Below, in pieces: positions 53,282 through 61,449 of a stretch of DNA of 64,000 nucleotides. Numbering within the stretch: the first letter of the stretch is position 1; each line of letters starts with the position of its first letter. Below the pieces are notes generated by a model that was given only the letters and a program-made list of their open reading frames with translations, did not search any database and was not told the DNA's origin. Both the position numbers and the translations under genes were made by a program. Location of the stretch: NCBI RefSeq assembly GCF_031569985.1, contig NZ_JAMQKA010000010.1:83922-147921 (forward strand), in the 5' to 3' direction. The DNA is from JAMQKA01 sp031569985. Its GTDB lineage: Bacteria > Bacteroidota > Rhodothermia > Balneolales > Balneolaceae.

Positions 53282-53701
53282 ATGAATTTAATAAAGAGAT
53301 GCATGGGATTTATGGGAATGGTCACTTTGGTTTTGGCCCTCGGCTGCGCATCATCGGGGTCGGCCTCTGAGCAGTCGAGTTCCGGGAGCTCTTCGAGCGT
53401 TGAAGTGAATAACAGTTCAATAACCCTGGCAGATTATTTGCGAAAAGTGGCAGGTATTTCCGTTCAGGGTTCGGGAGACAATGCAAGAGTGTACGTACGT
53501 GGTGCCAATACCGCGGCTGGCAACAATGAGCCACTTTTTGTGGTGGACGGCAGCCGGGTCGGGAATTCTTATCAGCAGGTAGTAAGCATGATTGATGTAA
53601 ACGATATCGACCGTGTTAATGTCCTCAAAGGTTCTGAAGCGGGTTCTCGATATGGGCTTGCCGGAAGTGGAGGCGTTATCGAGATTGAAACCAAAAATTA
53701 A
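53282..53701 (+). CDS. Lone TonB-plug-domain lipoprotein
   Basis: A 139-residue protein. A lipoprotein signal ends in LALGC, followed by a Ser-rich linker (SSGSASEQSSSGSSSS), and then a compact domain with SITLADYLRKVAGISVQGSG, VYVRGANTAAGNNEPLFVVD and VNDIDRVNVLKGSEAGSRYG. This is the pattern of a TonB-dependent receptor plug (RGANT..., LFVVDG, ...ID.I.VLKG..A..YG..G..GVI.I.T), yet there is no barrel after it; the gene ends where a barrel would begin. Such lone plug lipoproteins may block, gate or carry ligand for a separate receptor. No receptor gene is near. Confidence 0.82.
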   Translation: MNLIKRCMGFMGMVTLVLALGCASSGSASEQSSSGSSSSVEVNNSSITLADYLRKVAGISVQGSGDNARVYVRGANTAAGNNEPLFVVDGSRVGNSYQQVVSMIDVNDIDRVNVLKGSEAGSRYGLAGSGGVIEIETKN

Positions 53702-53880
53702 TGTTGTTCCCTGTTTCGATTGTCCTATATTATTTGAGGCAGGGACTTCTAATAATTTTGCTAAGGCCAAATACCGTTCTCAATAGAAACCAGTTTTAAA
53801 CGTTACTATATCAAGAGGAACAGATTTAATTTCTGTTTGCGTTTGTTCCACTCTTTCTTTCTGCCTATTTTCCGCCACTT

Positions 53881-54441
53881 GTGAGATACTTTAGGTCACA
53901 TATCACAAAACTGTTTTTGGTCATCGCCGTGTGGATGGGCATGGGATTGTATTTGGTTCGCCCGGTCCAGGCGGAGGCAGCATCCAACTCTTTTGCCAGC
54001 TGGCTGCACACGGTAGTGAAAAAGGGAGATGCGGATTCTGACAATCTCAGGCAGAAGCTGTTCAAGTTGAGAAAGTCGGATAACTCTCTGAATACACTCA
54101 TCCAGAAAGCTTCAAAAATCGTCAGCCAGAATAATGACGATTTTAATCTCCCGCTGGACGAAAATAACAACGACTCTGATGAAATTTATAACCTGTTGGT
54201 CCTGGAATGGAATTCCTACCAGACGGGAAATGGGATGGGCAAAGCTTCAGTTCCATCCAATATTAAATCGAGTTTTCACACAACAATCGATAAATTTTCC
54301 TACTCCATTAGTGGAGTCAACGGGAAAAAAATTGATCGATTTATCTTTACTGTAGACCAACCCAACCCGGTCTACTTCACGCCGAAGACGAGTTTTCACA
54401 TCATTCCTCTCTCTGGCGGTGTTGCCATCGGTGCTCCTTAG
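53881..54441 (+). CDS. Exported protein of unknown function
   Basis: A 186-residue product from a GTG at 53881; the signal peptide (KLFLVIAVWMGMGLYLVRPVQA) needs this or a nearby upstream start. The mature part starts with AASNSFASWLHTVVKKGDA, has an alpha-helical first half (about 35-85), then an acidic turn (DENNNDSDEIYNLLVLEWNS) and a C-terminal beta-rich region (FTVDQPNPVYFTPKTSFHII). I do not recognise a domain. It stands immediately upstream of secD, separated by about 80 bases; nothing indicates shared function. Confidence 0.6.
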   Translation: MRYFRSHITKLFLVIAVWMGMGLYLVRPVQAEAASNSFASWLHTVVKKGDADSDNLRQKLFKLRKSDNSLNTLIQKASKIVSQNNDDFNLPLDENNNDSDEIYNLLVLEWNSYQTGNGMGKASVPSNIKSSFHTTIDKFSYSISGVNGKKIDRFIFTVDQPNPVYFTPKTSFHIIPLSGGVAIGAP

Positions 54442-54519
54442 CCTGGTGTTTACAACGTTATTATTTTCTTGTCCAAATCTACTGTAAACAAATTTTTAAC
54501 GTTTAATTGATGAACCACC

Positions 54520-56358
54520 ATGAAAGATAATGGTTTTAAAATTGGCTGTATTGTAGCTTTTTTAGCGATGTCCATTTATTACCTCTGGCCAACGGTAGCT
54601 TACTGGCTCGAACAGAATTACATTGAGGATCTGCCACAGGCCGAACGGACCGAATATGTTGAAGAGAACAATGCCCGTCTTCAAGGTTTGCGCTCTGAGA
54701 TGCTCTCTCTGGGGCTTGACCTGCAGGGCGGCATGCACGTGACACTTGAAGTGGGAACACCACAGCTGGTTTATGAGCTGGCCGGGCAATATGCCGATAC
54801 TACTCTGGAAAATGTTATTGATGTGGCTGACCAACGGGCACTTCAAAATGGTACCGACTTTATCAATGAGCTGGTACAGGAATTTGAGCAGCGTGACTCT
54901 AATGCCCGTCTCAGTCGTTACTACCGGTCAGATGCTGATAACATCACACGCCGTTCTACGAATGAGGAGATACAGCAGTATTTACAGACTCAGCGCGACG
55001 AGGCAGTCGACCGCGCTATCGAAATTATTCGAACGCGGGTTGACCGGTATGGGGTAAACGAGCCTTCTATTCTTAAACAGGGAAATAACCGCGTTGTCGT
55101 TGAGCTGCCCGGCGTGGCCAACAAGGAACGTGTGCGAAGTCTGTTGAAAGGAACGGCGCGACTCGAGTTCCGTCTGGCCGCCGATCCCAACGATCTCAAC
55201 TCAGCCCGAAAGCAGATTATTAGTTATTATGATCAGCAGGCTGCCAACGATACCTCGGACACCACCACGGCAATGCCGGCCTCACAGACCGATGCTCCAA
55301 ACCCGTTGTCACAGGTCTTGAACCCTAGTCCACGCAACCAGTATGTATTTGGGTATGCCTCGGCTTCCGATACCGCCCGGGTCAACGAGCTGCTGGGCAG
55401 ACCAGAAGTGCAGAATATGATCCCCCGAAACATTGAGCTCATGTGGGGCGCAACGCCCTTCCAGACCTCCCAGGATGGCGCAGTTGAGCTTTTTGAGCTG
55501 ATCGGTGTTCGGGAGTCCGTAGAAATGACCGGGGAAGTGATTGAAGAAGCCCAGGTAACATTTAATAATACGACAAATGCCCCCGAAGTATCGATGGCCA
55601 TGAACAGCGAGGGTGCCCGACAATGGGCCCGCATTACGGGTGCCAACATCGGTAAACCGATCGCTATTGTCCTCGATGGGTATGTCTATTCGTATCCCAA
55701 CGTAAACACCAAGATCGCCAACGGGCGGTCCGTGATTGAAGGAATAGGCCAGGTTACTGAAGCGGAAGATCTTGTCAATATTTTGCTGTCAGGTGCATTG
55801 CCTGCCCCGCTCGACATTGTTGAGGAGCGAACAGTAGGAGCCACGCTGGGAGAATCTTCCATTAAGTCGGGCTTTTACTCCACCTTCATCGGGCTGGTCA
55901 TCGTCGCTATCTTCATGATTGTTTATTATCACCGCGGCGGGGCTATTGCCGACTTGGCATTGCTGTTAAATATAGTGTTTATACTGGGGATCCTGGCGGC
56001 ATTTAATGCCACGCTCACCCTCCCCGGAATTGCCGGTATTGTGCTGACCATCGGTATGGCGGTGGATGCGAATGTGCTTATTTTTGACCGCATCAGGGAG
56101 GAGCAACGAACCGGAAAAACGCTTCGTGCGGCCATCGACAGTGGATATGCCAACGCCATGAGCGCGATTGTAGACGCCAACGTTACCACCTTTTTCGTGG
56201 GTATCATACTCTTCAGTTTTGGAGTTGGCCCCATCAAAGGTTTTGCCGTGACACTGATGGCAGGTATTGTTGCTTCATTGTTTAGCGCTATTGTCATCAC
56301 GCGCGTAGTCGTTGACTGGCTTACTCGAGACCGTTCAGCTGAGATCAGCTTCGGTTAA
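54520..56358 (+). CDS. secD: SecD protein-export membrane protein
   Basis: A 612-residue subunit of the SecDF proton-driven export motor. N-terminal helix (IVAFLAMSIYYLWPTVAYW), conserved LGLDLQGGMHVTLEV at about 67-81, large periplasmic P1 domain including IIRTRVDRYGVNEPSI, then GALPAPLDIVEERTVGATLG before five more helices and GMAVDANVLIFDRIREE near the end. It pulls proteins out of SecYEG. The secF gene follows 53 bases later on the same strand. Confidence 0.97.
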   Translation: MKDNGFKIGCIVAFLAMSIYYLWPTVAYWLEQNYIEDLPQAERTEYVEENNARLQGLRSEMLSLGLDLQGGMHVTLEVGTPQLVYELAGQYADTTLENVIDVADQRALQNGTDFINELVQEFEQRDSNARLSRYYRSDADNITRRSTNEEIQQYLQTQRDEAVDRAIEIIRTRVDRYGVNEPSILKQGNNRVVVELPGVANKERVRSLLKGTARLEFRLAADPNDLNSARKQIISYYDQQAANDTSDTTTAMPASQTDAPNPLSQVLNPSPRNQYVFGYASASDTARVNELLGRPEVQNMIPRNIELMWGATPFQTSQDGAVELFELIGVRESVEMTGEVIEEAQVTFNNTTNAPEVSMAMNSEGARQWARITGANIGKPIAIVLDGYVYSYPNVNTKIANGRSVIEGIGQVTEAEDLVNILLSGALPAPLDIVEERTVGATLGESSIKSGFYSTFIGLVIVAIFMIVYYHRGGAIADLALLLNIVFILGILAAFNATLTLPGIAGIVLTIGMAVDANVLIFDRIREEQRTGKTLRAAIDSGYANAMSAIVDANVTTFFVGIILFSFGVGPIKGFAVTLMAGIVASLFSAIVITRVVVDWLTRDRSAEISFG

Positions 56359-56411
56359 TCGAGAAATCCCTACAAAAATTTAATGTAGACCTAAATTGAG
56401 GAATTAGAATT

Positions 56412-57323
56412 ATGAGATGGTTTGAAGAACCAAGTTTCAATTTTATCAAGGCACACAAAATCGCCTATTACGTTTCAGGCATTTTGCTGGTTATTTCTGT
56501 CATTGCCATTTTAACCAAAGGCCTGCAGTACGGCATTGACTTCCGGGGCGGTAAAGAGTTTGTCCTGGAATTTGAGGAAGCCGTTGAGGTAGTGGAAGTT
56601 CGAAGTGAACTGACCGGTCCACTGGGCGGGGCACCCGAAGTAAAGCGTTTCGGTTCGCCACAGGATATTCTTATCCGAACCGACAACCCGGGAAGCATTA
56701 CCGATGTCCAAAATACGATTACCAGTACGATGGCGGAAGTGTATCCCGGGAATGAGGCCACCGTTATCAAAACGGATGTTGTTGGACCTCGCTTCGCGGA
56801 AGATCTCAAAGCGGGAGCGATACAGGCCATTATTTTTGCCTTGATCGTTATCTTTATCTATATACTGATCCGGTTTAAAAACTGGTTTTTCTCAGCCGGT
56901 GCGGTTGCAGCGTTATTTCATGATGTGCTGCTGGTGCTGGGAATATTCACAATATTTGGTGGAATAGCGCCCTTCAGCATGCAGATTGACCAGGCGATTA
57001 TCGCAGCTTTTCTCACCATCGTCGGTTATTCGTTGAACGATACCGTGGTAGTATTTGACCGAATCCGGGAAAATTCACTCCTATATAAAACGATGGACTA
57101 CACGGACATGGTAAACAAGAGTCTTAATGATACGCTCAGTCGTACTGTTATTACTTCTATTACCACCTTGTTTGTAGTGACCATCCTGTTTATCTTTGGC
57201 GGAGAGGTATTAAAAGGCTTTTCATTTGCCCTGATGCTTGGGGTCATTGTGGGTACTTACAGTTCTCTGTTTGTTGCAAGTTCATTGGTAGTAGAGCTTG
57301 AAACCCGGACAAAAAAAGCTTAA
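56412..57323 (+). CDS. secF: SecF protein-export membrane protein
   Basis: A 303-residue partner of SecD. The first helix (IAYYVSGILLVISVIAIL) precedes GIDFRGGKEFVLEF, the periplasmic domain (65-130), the conserved VVGPRFAEDLKAGAIQA, and five C-terminal helices including YSLNDTVVVFDRIREN and LSRTVITSITTLFVV. SecD and SecF here are separate genes, as in most bacteria. A STAS gene follows 41 bases on and may be in the same transcript. Confidence 0.97.
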   Translation: MRWFEEPSFNFIKAHKIAYYVSGILLVISVIAILTKGLQYGIDFRGGKEFVLEFEEAVEVVEVRSELTGPLGGAPEVKRFGSPQDILIRTDNPGSITDVQNTITSTMAEVYPGNEATVIKTDVVGPRFAEDLKAGAIQAIIFALIVIFIYILIRFKNWFFSAGAVAALFHDVLLVLGIFTIFGGIAPFSMQIDQAIIAAFLTIVGYSLNDTVVVFDRIRENSLLYKTMDYTDMVNKSLNDTLSRTVITSITTLFVVTILFIFGGEVLKGFSFALMLGVIVGTYSSLFVASSLVVELETRTKKA

Positions 57324-57364
57324 ATACAACTCCATACAGTCAAACCAAATAGGAGATTCTGATC

Positions 57365-57730
57365 ATGAACTTTAATGTTTCGGAGCGTTATAATTGTGTA
57401 GTACTTGAATTTAAGGGAAACGTAATGGGCGGGCCGGATGCCGTCAAACTCAATGAGAAGCTGCATGAGTTGATTGAAGAGGACAAAACCAACATTGTAG
57501 CTGATGTGGGTAAGGTTAAGTTCATGAACTCTTCAGGATTGGGGATGTTGATCGGTGGGCTCACTACCATGCGTAAAGCTGGTGGCGACCTTCGGATAGC
57601 AAATGCGACCGAAAAAATTGAAAGCCTGCTGGTTATTACCAAGCTTATCACCGTCTTCAAGCATTACAAATCGCTTGAAAAAGCTGTAGAATCCTACAGC
57701 GATGAAGAAACAGAATCAAAAGAAAACTAA
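57365..57730 (+). CDS. STAS-domain anti-anti-sigma-factor-like protein
   Basis: A 121-residue single-domain STAS protein of the SpoIIAA/RsbV class. GGPDAVKLNEKLHELIE and NIVADVGKVKFMNSSGLGML are the strand-helix core; Ser-56/Ser-57 occupy the position phosphorylated by RsbW-type kinases. The tail is acidic. It would bind an anti-sigma kinase in its dephosphorylated form. No RsbW-like kinase, phosphatase or sigma factor gene is adjacent; the gene follows secF and precedes a strong terminator, so it may be the last gene of the sec operon. Confidence 0.88.
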   Translation: MNFNVSERYNCVVLEFKGNVMGGPDAVKLNEKLHELIEEDKTNIVADVGKVKFMNSSGLGMLIGGLTTMRKAGGDLRIANATEKIESLLVITKLITVFKHYKSLEKAVESYSDEETESKEN

Positions 57731-57748
57731 TTTGTTAATCTAATCTTT

Positions 57749-57780
57749 AAAAAGGGGTGTGCTGATACACCCCTTTTTTT
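57749..57780 (+). terminator. Intrinsic terminator after the STAS gene
   Basis: AAAAAGGGGTGT pairs with ACACCCCTTTTT around a six-base GCTGAT loop, followed by a run of T residues. It ends about 16 bases before the purA ATG, so purA must have its own start of transcription or rely on readthrough. Confidence 0.92.
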
Positions 57781-57796
57781 GTGTAAAATTTATTAT

Positions 57797-59071
57797 ATGT
57801 CAATTCGAGTAGTTGTAGGTGCCCAGTGGGGGGACGAAGGTAAAGGGAAAATTGTTGATCTGTTGAGTAAGGACGCCGATTATGTCGTTCGGTACCAGGG
57901 CGGGGCCAACGCAGGCCATACGCTTAAATTTGATGATGAAGAGATTGTTCTTCATTTGGTGCCTTCCGGCATATTCAACGGTGCTGCCAAATGTGTCATA
58001 GCCAATGGGGTGGTCATTGAGCCCCAGGCACTGCTGGACGAAATTGAAAATATTCTCGAGATGGGTATTGATCTCGAGGATCGCCTGTATATCAGCAGTT
58101 CTGCACACGCCATTCTGCCTTACCACAAGCTGTTAGACCAGGTTAAGGAAAAACACCGCGGGGATGATGCCATTGGTACAACCGGGCGTGGTATTGGTCC
58201 AGCGTACGTCAGCAAGGTTTCACGTGTTGGTATCCGCATGGCAGATCTTTTTCACGAGGACATCCTGGCAGACAAACTCAAGAGTAATCTAAAGGATATC
58301 AATGAGGCGTTGGTTCATATTTACAAGGAAGATCCATTGGATGTGGACAAAATTCTTAACGAGACTCTTGAGGTTGCCGAAAAGCTCTGTCCCTATATCA
58401 CCAATACCGCAACATTGCTGCACAATGGTATTGAGAATGGGGAAGAGATTTTGCTTGAAGGTGCACAGGGCAGCCTGCTGGATATCGATCACGGTACCTA
58501 TCCGTATGTGACCTCCTCATCTCCCACGGCTGGAGGTGCTTGCACCGGTACCGGAATTTCACCGAGGGCTATTGATCATGTAATGGGCATTACCAAGGCA
58601 TACTGTACCCGCGTTGGGAATGGACCATTTCCTACTGAACTTACCGGTGAGACCGGCGAATTTCTCCGCAGTGAGGGGCAAGAGTTTGGAGCGACTACCG
58701 GGCGTCCACGGCGCTGTGGCTGGCTTGACTTGGTAGCCCTGAAATATGCTGTCCGGATCAATGGTATTGATGAGCTGGCGGTGACCAAGATCGACATCCT
58801 CAACAATTTTGAACAGATTAAAGTTTGCACCGAGTACCAGGTGGATGGCCAGACAACCAAAGATTTTTCACCGGACCTGTATGAAATTGAGAACGCCGAA
58901 CCGGTCTACAAAACATTCAAGGGTTGGCAATCTGATATCAACAAGTGCACGAGCATCAAAGAGTTACCTTCCGAAGCGAGGGAATACCTGGATTTCATAC
59001 AAGATTACCTTGGTGTGGAGATGAGAATATTATCCAGCGGTCCTAAACGGTCGGAAACACTCGTAGTGTAA
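57797..59071 (+). CDS. purA: Adenylosuccinate synthetase
   Basis: A 424-residue enzyme joining IMP and aspartate with GTP, the first committed step to AMP. Start at ATG 57797; the frame extends to 57779 without a better site. Motifs: VVVGAQWGDEGKGKIVD at the N-terminus with the catalytic Asp, NAGHT, GTTGRGIGPAYVSKVSR, LEGAQGSLLDIDHGTYPYVT and the C-terminal TTGRPRRCGWLDLVAL. It is cytoplasmic. The RuBisCO-like gene follows 42 bases later on the same strand; co-transcription is possible but no functional link is established. Confidence 0.98.
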   Translation: MSIRVVVGAQWGDEGKGKIVDLLSKDADYVVRYQGGANAGHTLKFDDEEIVLHLVPSGIFNGAAKCVIANGVVIEPQALLDEIENILEMGIDLEDRLYISSSAHAILPYHKLLDQVKEKHRGDDAIGTTGRGIGPAYVSKVSRVGIRMADLFHEDILADKLKSNLKDINEALVHIYKEDPLDVDKILNETLEVAEKLCPYITNTATLLHNGIENGEEILLEGAQGSLLDIDHGTYPYVTSSSPTAGGACTGTGISPRAIDHVMGITKAYCTRVGNGPFPTELTGETGEFLRSEGQEFGATTGRPRRCGWLDLVALKYAVRINGIDELAVTKIDILNNFEQIKVCTEYQVDGQTTKDFSPDLYEIENAEPVYKTFKGWQSDINKCTSIKELPSEAREYLDFIQDYLGVEMRILSSGPKRSETLVV

Positions 59072-59113
59072 GTCCAGGAATATTGCACCACGATTCAGGG
59101 CATTGATCAAACT

Positions 59114-60223
59114 ATGCAGACCTTTACTTTAACATACCGGGTGCGACTGGAGGATGAGGAGCAGATCAATGAAAAGGTTGAGAATATATGCCTTGAACAG
59201 AGTGTAGAACTACCGCTACAGGTCCTTTCGGAGTCGTTGGCAGATAAAATCGTGGGCCAAGAAACAGCCCGTGAGCAGATTGACGAGCGAACCTATCGCG
59301 TGAAAATCGGTTGGCCAACGGAAAATATTGGCAGAGAGATAGCCAATTTTATAAACATTATGTACGGCAACATTTCGCTGCAGCCGGGTATCAGGATAAC
59401 AGATGCAGGCTGGGAGGCCCTGAACGGGAAGCTTTTCGAAGGACCGGCGATGGGAATCGAAGTGCTCAGAGAGAAGCTGGGAATAACCGGACGCGCACTT
59501 TCCTCAACTGCGCTGAAGCCCGTGGGTAAGAGCCCGGAAGAACTTGCCGAGCTCTGTTACAAATTCGCCTCCGGGGGCATTGATATCATCAAGGATGACC
59601 ACGGCCTGGCCAACCAGTCATATGCTCCTTTTGAGGATCGGGTAAAGGCCTGTGTAAATGCAGTCGGAAAAGCTGCTGAGAAGACAGGTTGCCGCTCATG
59701 GTATTTTCCCAATATCACGGCTCTTGCCAGCGATGTCATCGAACGTTATGAATTGGCTGCTGAGCTAGGGGCTGACGGCGTGCTGCTTTGTCCCCATATC
59801 GCAGGATTGGCGACGATGCACCAGCTGGCACGAATGGAGACCGCCCTTCCTGTAATGGCCCATCCCGCTTTTTCCGGTTCTCTCACCACTGTGGAAGAAA
59901 AGGGGCTAACGCCAGATTTTTTATACGGCCAACTTTGGCGGGCACTTGGAGCCGACTTTGTGATCTACCCGAATGTTGGAGGACGATTTTCGTTCACATT
60001 AGATGAGTGCAGGGCGGTAAACAATGCAGCCCGAAATGATGAAGTTGCCTTCAGGCGGGCATTTCCTGTACCGGCCGGTGGACTCAAAATAGATAATATT
60101 GCTCACTGGATTGAAACCTATGGGTCAGATACCGTGTTCTTGATTGGCAGCAGTTTGTACAAGCATCCTGAAGGGATTGAATCGGCATCTAATGAACTCA
60201 GGAGCATCATCACAAAAAAGTAG
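59114..60223 (+). CDS. RuBisCO-like protein (form IV)
   Basis: A 369-residue RuBisCO large-subunit fold: small N-terminal alpha/beta domain (1-125), then a TIM barrel. The active-site block GGIDIIKDDHG (154-164) keeps the Lys (160) carbamylated in RuBisCO and Asp-162, but the usual KDDE Glu is His-163. TALKPVG (132-138) resembles the substrate-binding loop, and His-250 in VMAHPAFSG fits the His of the family. The loop-6 GKxEG Lys is absent (the region reads FVIYPNVGGRFSF), so it is not a carboxylase. RuBisCO-like proteins enolise or isomerise sugar phosphates. The cupin gene 6 bases later suggests the methylthioadenosine-isoprenoid shunt. Confidence 0.9.
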   Translation: MQTFTLTYRVRLEDEEQINEKVENICLEQSVELPLQVLSESLADKIVGQETAREQIDERTYRVKIGWPTENIGREIANFINIMYGNISLQPGIRITDAGWEALNGKLFEGPAMGIEVLREKLGITGRALSSTALKPVGKSPEELAELCYKFASGGIDIIKDDHGLANQSYAPFEDRVKACVNAVGKAAEKTGCRSWYFPNITALASDVIERYELAAELGADGVLLCPHIAGLATMHQLARMETALPVMAHPAFSGSLTTVEEKGLTPDFLYGQLWRALGADFVIYPNVGGRFSFTLDECRAVNNAARNDEVAFRRAFPVPAGGLKIDNIAHWIETYGSDTVFLIGSSLYKHPEGIESASNELRSIITKK

Positions 60224-60229
60224 TTTGGC

Positions 60230-60694
60230 ATGGAGAAAGAAAACAGCTCAAAAGTCATAAAATGTTCTGATTACCAGTGGGATACGGTGCCTCGTAAAGA
60301 ATACAAGGATGACAACCAGTGCTACGAGGGGGTTCATCGCTACTCTCTGCTGGGAGAAGAAGAGGATGAGCAGCAACTTAATTTTCAAACGCGTTACTTT
60401 GAAGTGAAACCGGGTGGGTATACCAGCTTCGAAGTTCACCGCCATCCGCATTCTGTTGTGATAATAAGGGGTGGGGGAGAAGTGGTGTTAGGTAATGAGC
60501 TGCATAAAATAGGTCTCCACGACGTCATTTTTGTAGCCCCCGAGACGCCGCACCAGTTTCATGCTACCGAGGATGAGCCGCTTGGCTTTATCTGCATTGT
60601 AGATCGCTACCGGGACAGACCCACGCTGCCTGACGATGAATTTGTTGAGAATAATATTACCTCCGAAGAGGTGCGAGGAAAAATAAGACGGTAG
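60230..60694 (+). CDS. Cupin-domain protein, likely partner of the RuBisCO-like protein
   Basis: A 154-residue single-domain cupin. Motif 1 is GGYTSFEVHRHPHSVVIIRG (about 62-81) with His-70, His-72 and His-74; the usual Glu of motif 1 is replaced. Motif 2 is VAPETPHQFHA (102-112) with His-108 and His-111. A metal site of three or four His is likely. It starts 6 bases after the RuBisCO-like gene. In Rhodospirillum rubrum a RuBisCO-like protein forms methylthioxylulose 5-phosphate and a cupin releases methanethiol from it to give deoxyxylulose 5-phosphate. Equivalence here is inferred from adjacency and domain type only. Confidence 0.87.
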   Translation: MEKENSSKVIKCSDYQWDTVPRKEYKDDNQCYEGVHRYSLLGEEEDEQQLNFQTRYFEVKPGGYTSFEVHRHPHSVVIIRGGGEVVLGNELHKIGLHDVIFVAPETPHQFHATEDEPLGFICIVDRYRDRPTLPDDEFVENNITSEEVRGKIRR

Positions 60695-60757
60695 TTCCGG
60701 GCTTTTGAGGCGGCTTTTCAATGCCGAAAAAATAATTTAAAGAAACGTCCATTTTTT

Positions 60758-60790
60758 TTTGATATATACTATTCAAGCGCCTTATATTTG
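60758..60790 (+). promoter_or_regulatory. Bacteroidota-type promoter of tRNA-Gly
   Basis: TTTG at 60758-60761 and TATATTTG at 60783-60790 are 21 bases apart, fitting the Bacteroidota -33/-7 consensus TTTG-N(17-23)-TAnnTTTG. Transcription would start about six bases before the tRNA 5' end. Confidence 0.75.
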
Positions 60791-60801
60791 GGACTCTTAA
60801 A

Positions 60802-60873
60802 GCGGGAATAGCTCAGTGGTAGAGCATCACCTTGCCAAGGTGAGGGTCGCCGGTTCAAATCCGGTTTCCCGCT
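60802..60873 (+). tRNA. tRNA-Gly (anticodon GCC)
   Basis: A complete cloverleaf: acceptor stem GCGGGAA with TTCCCGC, D arm from GCTC to GAGC, anticodon stem CACC(T)/(A)GGTG with loop TTGCCAA, T arm CCGG-TTCAAAT-CCGG, discriminator T. The CCA end is not encoded. Promoter upstream and terminator downstream make it a single-gene unit. Confidence 0.96.
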
Positions 60874-60880
60874 CACTTCC

Positions 60881-60917
60881 AAGCTCTTGCAGATTCTTGC
60901 AAGAGCTTTTTTCTTTT
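60881..60917 (+). terminator. Intrinsic terminator of the tRNA-Gly gene
   Basis: AAGCTCTTGCA pairs exactly with TGCAAGAGCTT around a six-base loop, followed by TTTTCTTTTTT. It begins eight bases after the tRNA. Confidence 0.92.
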
Positions 60918-60968
60918 TTGCCTACCTAATATAACGCCAGTTCGAGATAAGAGTCACAATAATCATAG

Positions 60969-61117
60969 CTGTCATCGCGAGGGGACGTCCTTGATAGTAG
61001 TGGGCCCATCGCGAGGTCGACGTGGCGATCTCCCCGTCCGTTTTCTGTTCAGTTACCGGAAGATTGCCTCCCGACGGGTGTCGGGATCCCGATAGTCACT
61101 TAATCCCTCAATGACAG
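60969..61117. repeat. Inverted-end repeat of the CTGTCATcGCGAGG class
   Basis: The element of about 150 bases begins CTGTCATCGCGAGG and ends CTCAATGACAG, so its ends are near-inverse (CTGTCATyGAG). Inside are GCGATCTCCCCGTC and CCCGACGGGTGTCGGGATCC, the latter a hairpin. This is the class of TCAT-T/C-GCGAGG...GCGATCTCC repeats common in spacers of many bacterial genomes. The following 330 bases (61118-61449) contain no gene and should hold the promoter of the kinase gene. Confidence 0.6.
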
Positions 61118-61449
61118 TTTTTATATAGAACTCAGGTTAATATAGTACTCCAAGGCTTCACCACAGGTTATCTTTCTACTGTCATATTTTTTTGTTTACT
61201 TAGGTATAGGCTAAAATACCTAGATGATTGGGCTGTAGGCAGTTGGTTTTACTTTTAAATGGTACAGTATAGATATTGAAAGCAGCAGCTTTCTGTTATT
61301 CAAAGGTCTTGGAAAACAAAGGGGACACATGCACTTCTTCCTCGAACGATCTGTCAACTCTGAATTTATTTAGTAGTAAAGGCATTCTTAGCAGGCAGGT
61401 AGTATTTATATAACCTGCGATAATAAATTTTTTATGACAGTTAAATACT

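Noticed and set aside
59114..60223. True RuBisCO and carbon fixation
   Set aside because: The KDDE Glu is His-163 and the loop-6 GKxEG Lys is missing, so carboxylase activity is not expected; no small subunit or phosphoribulokinase gene is present.
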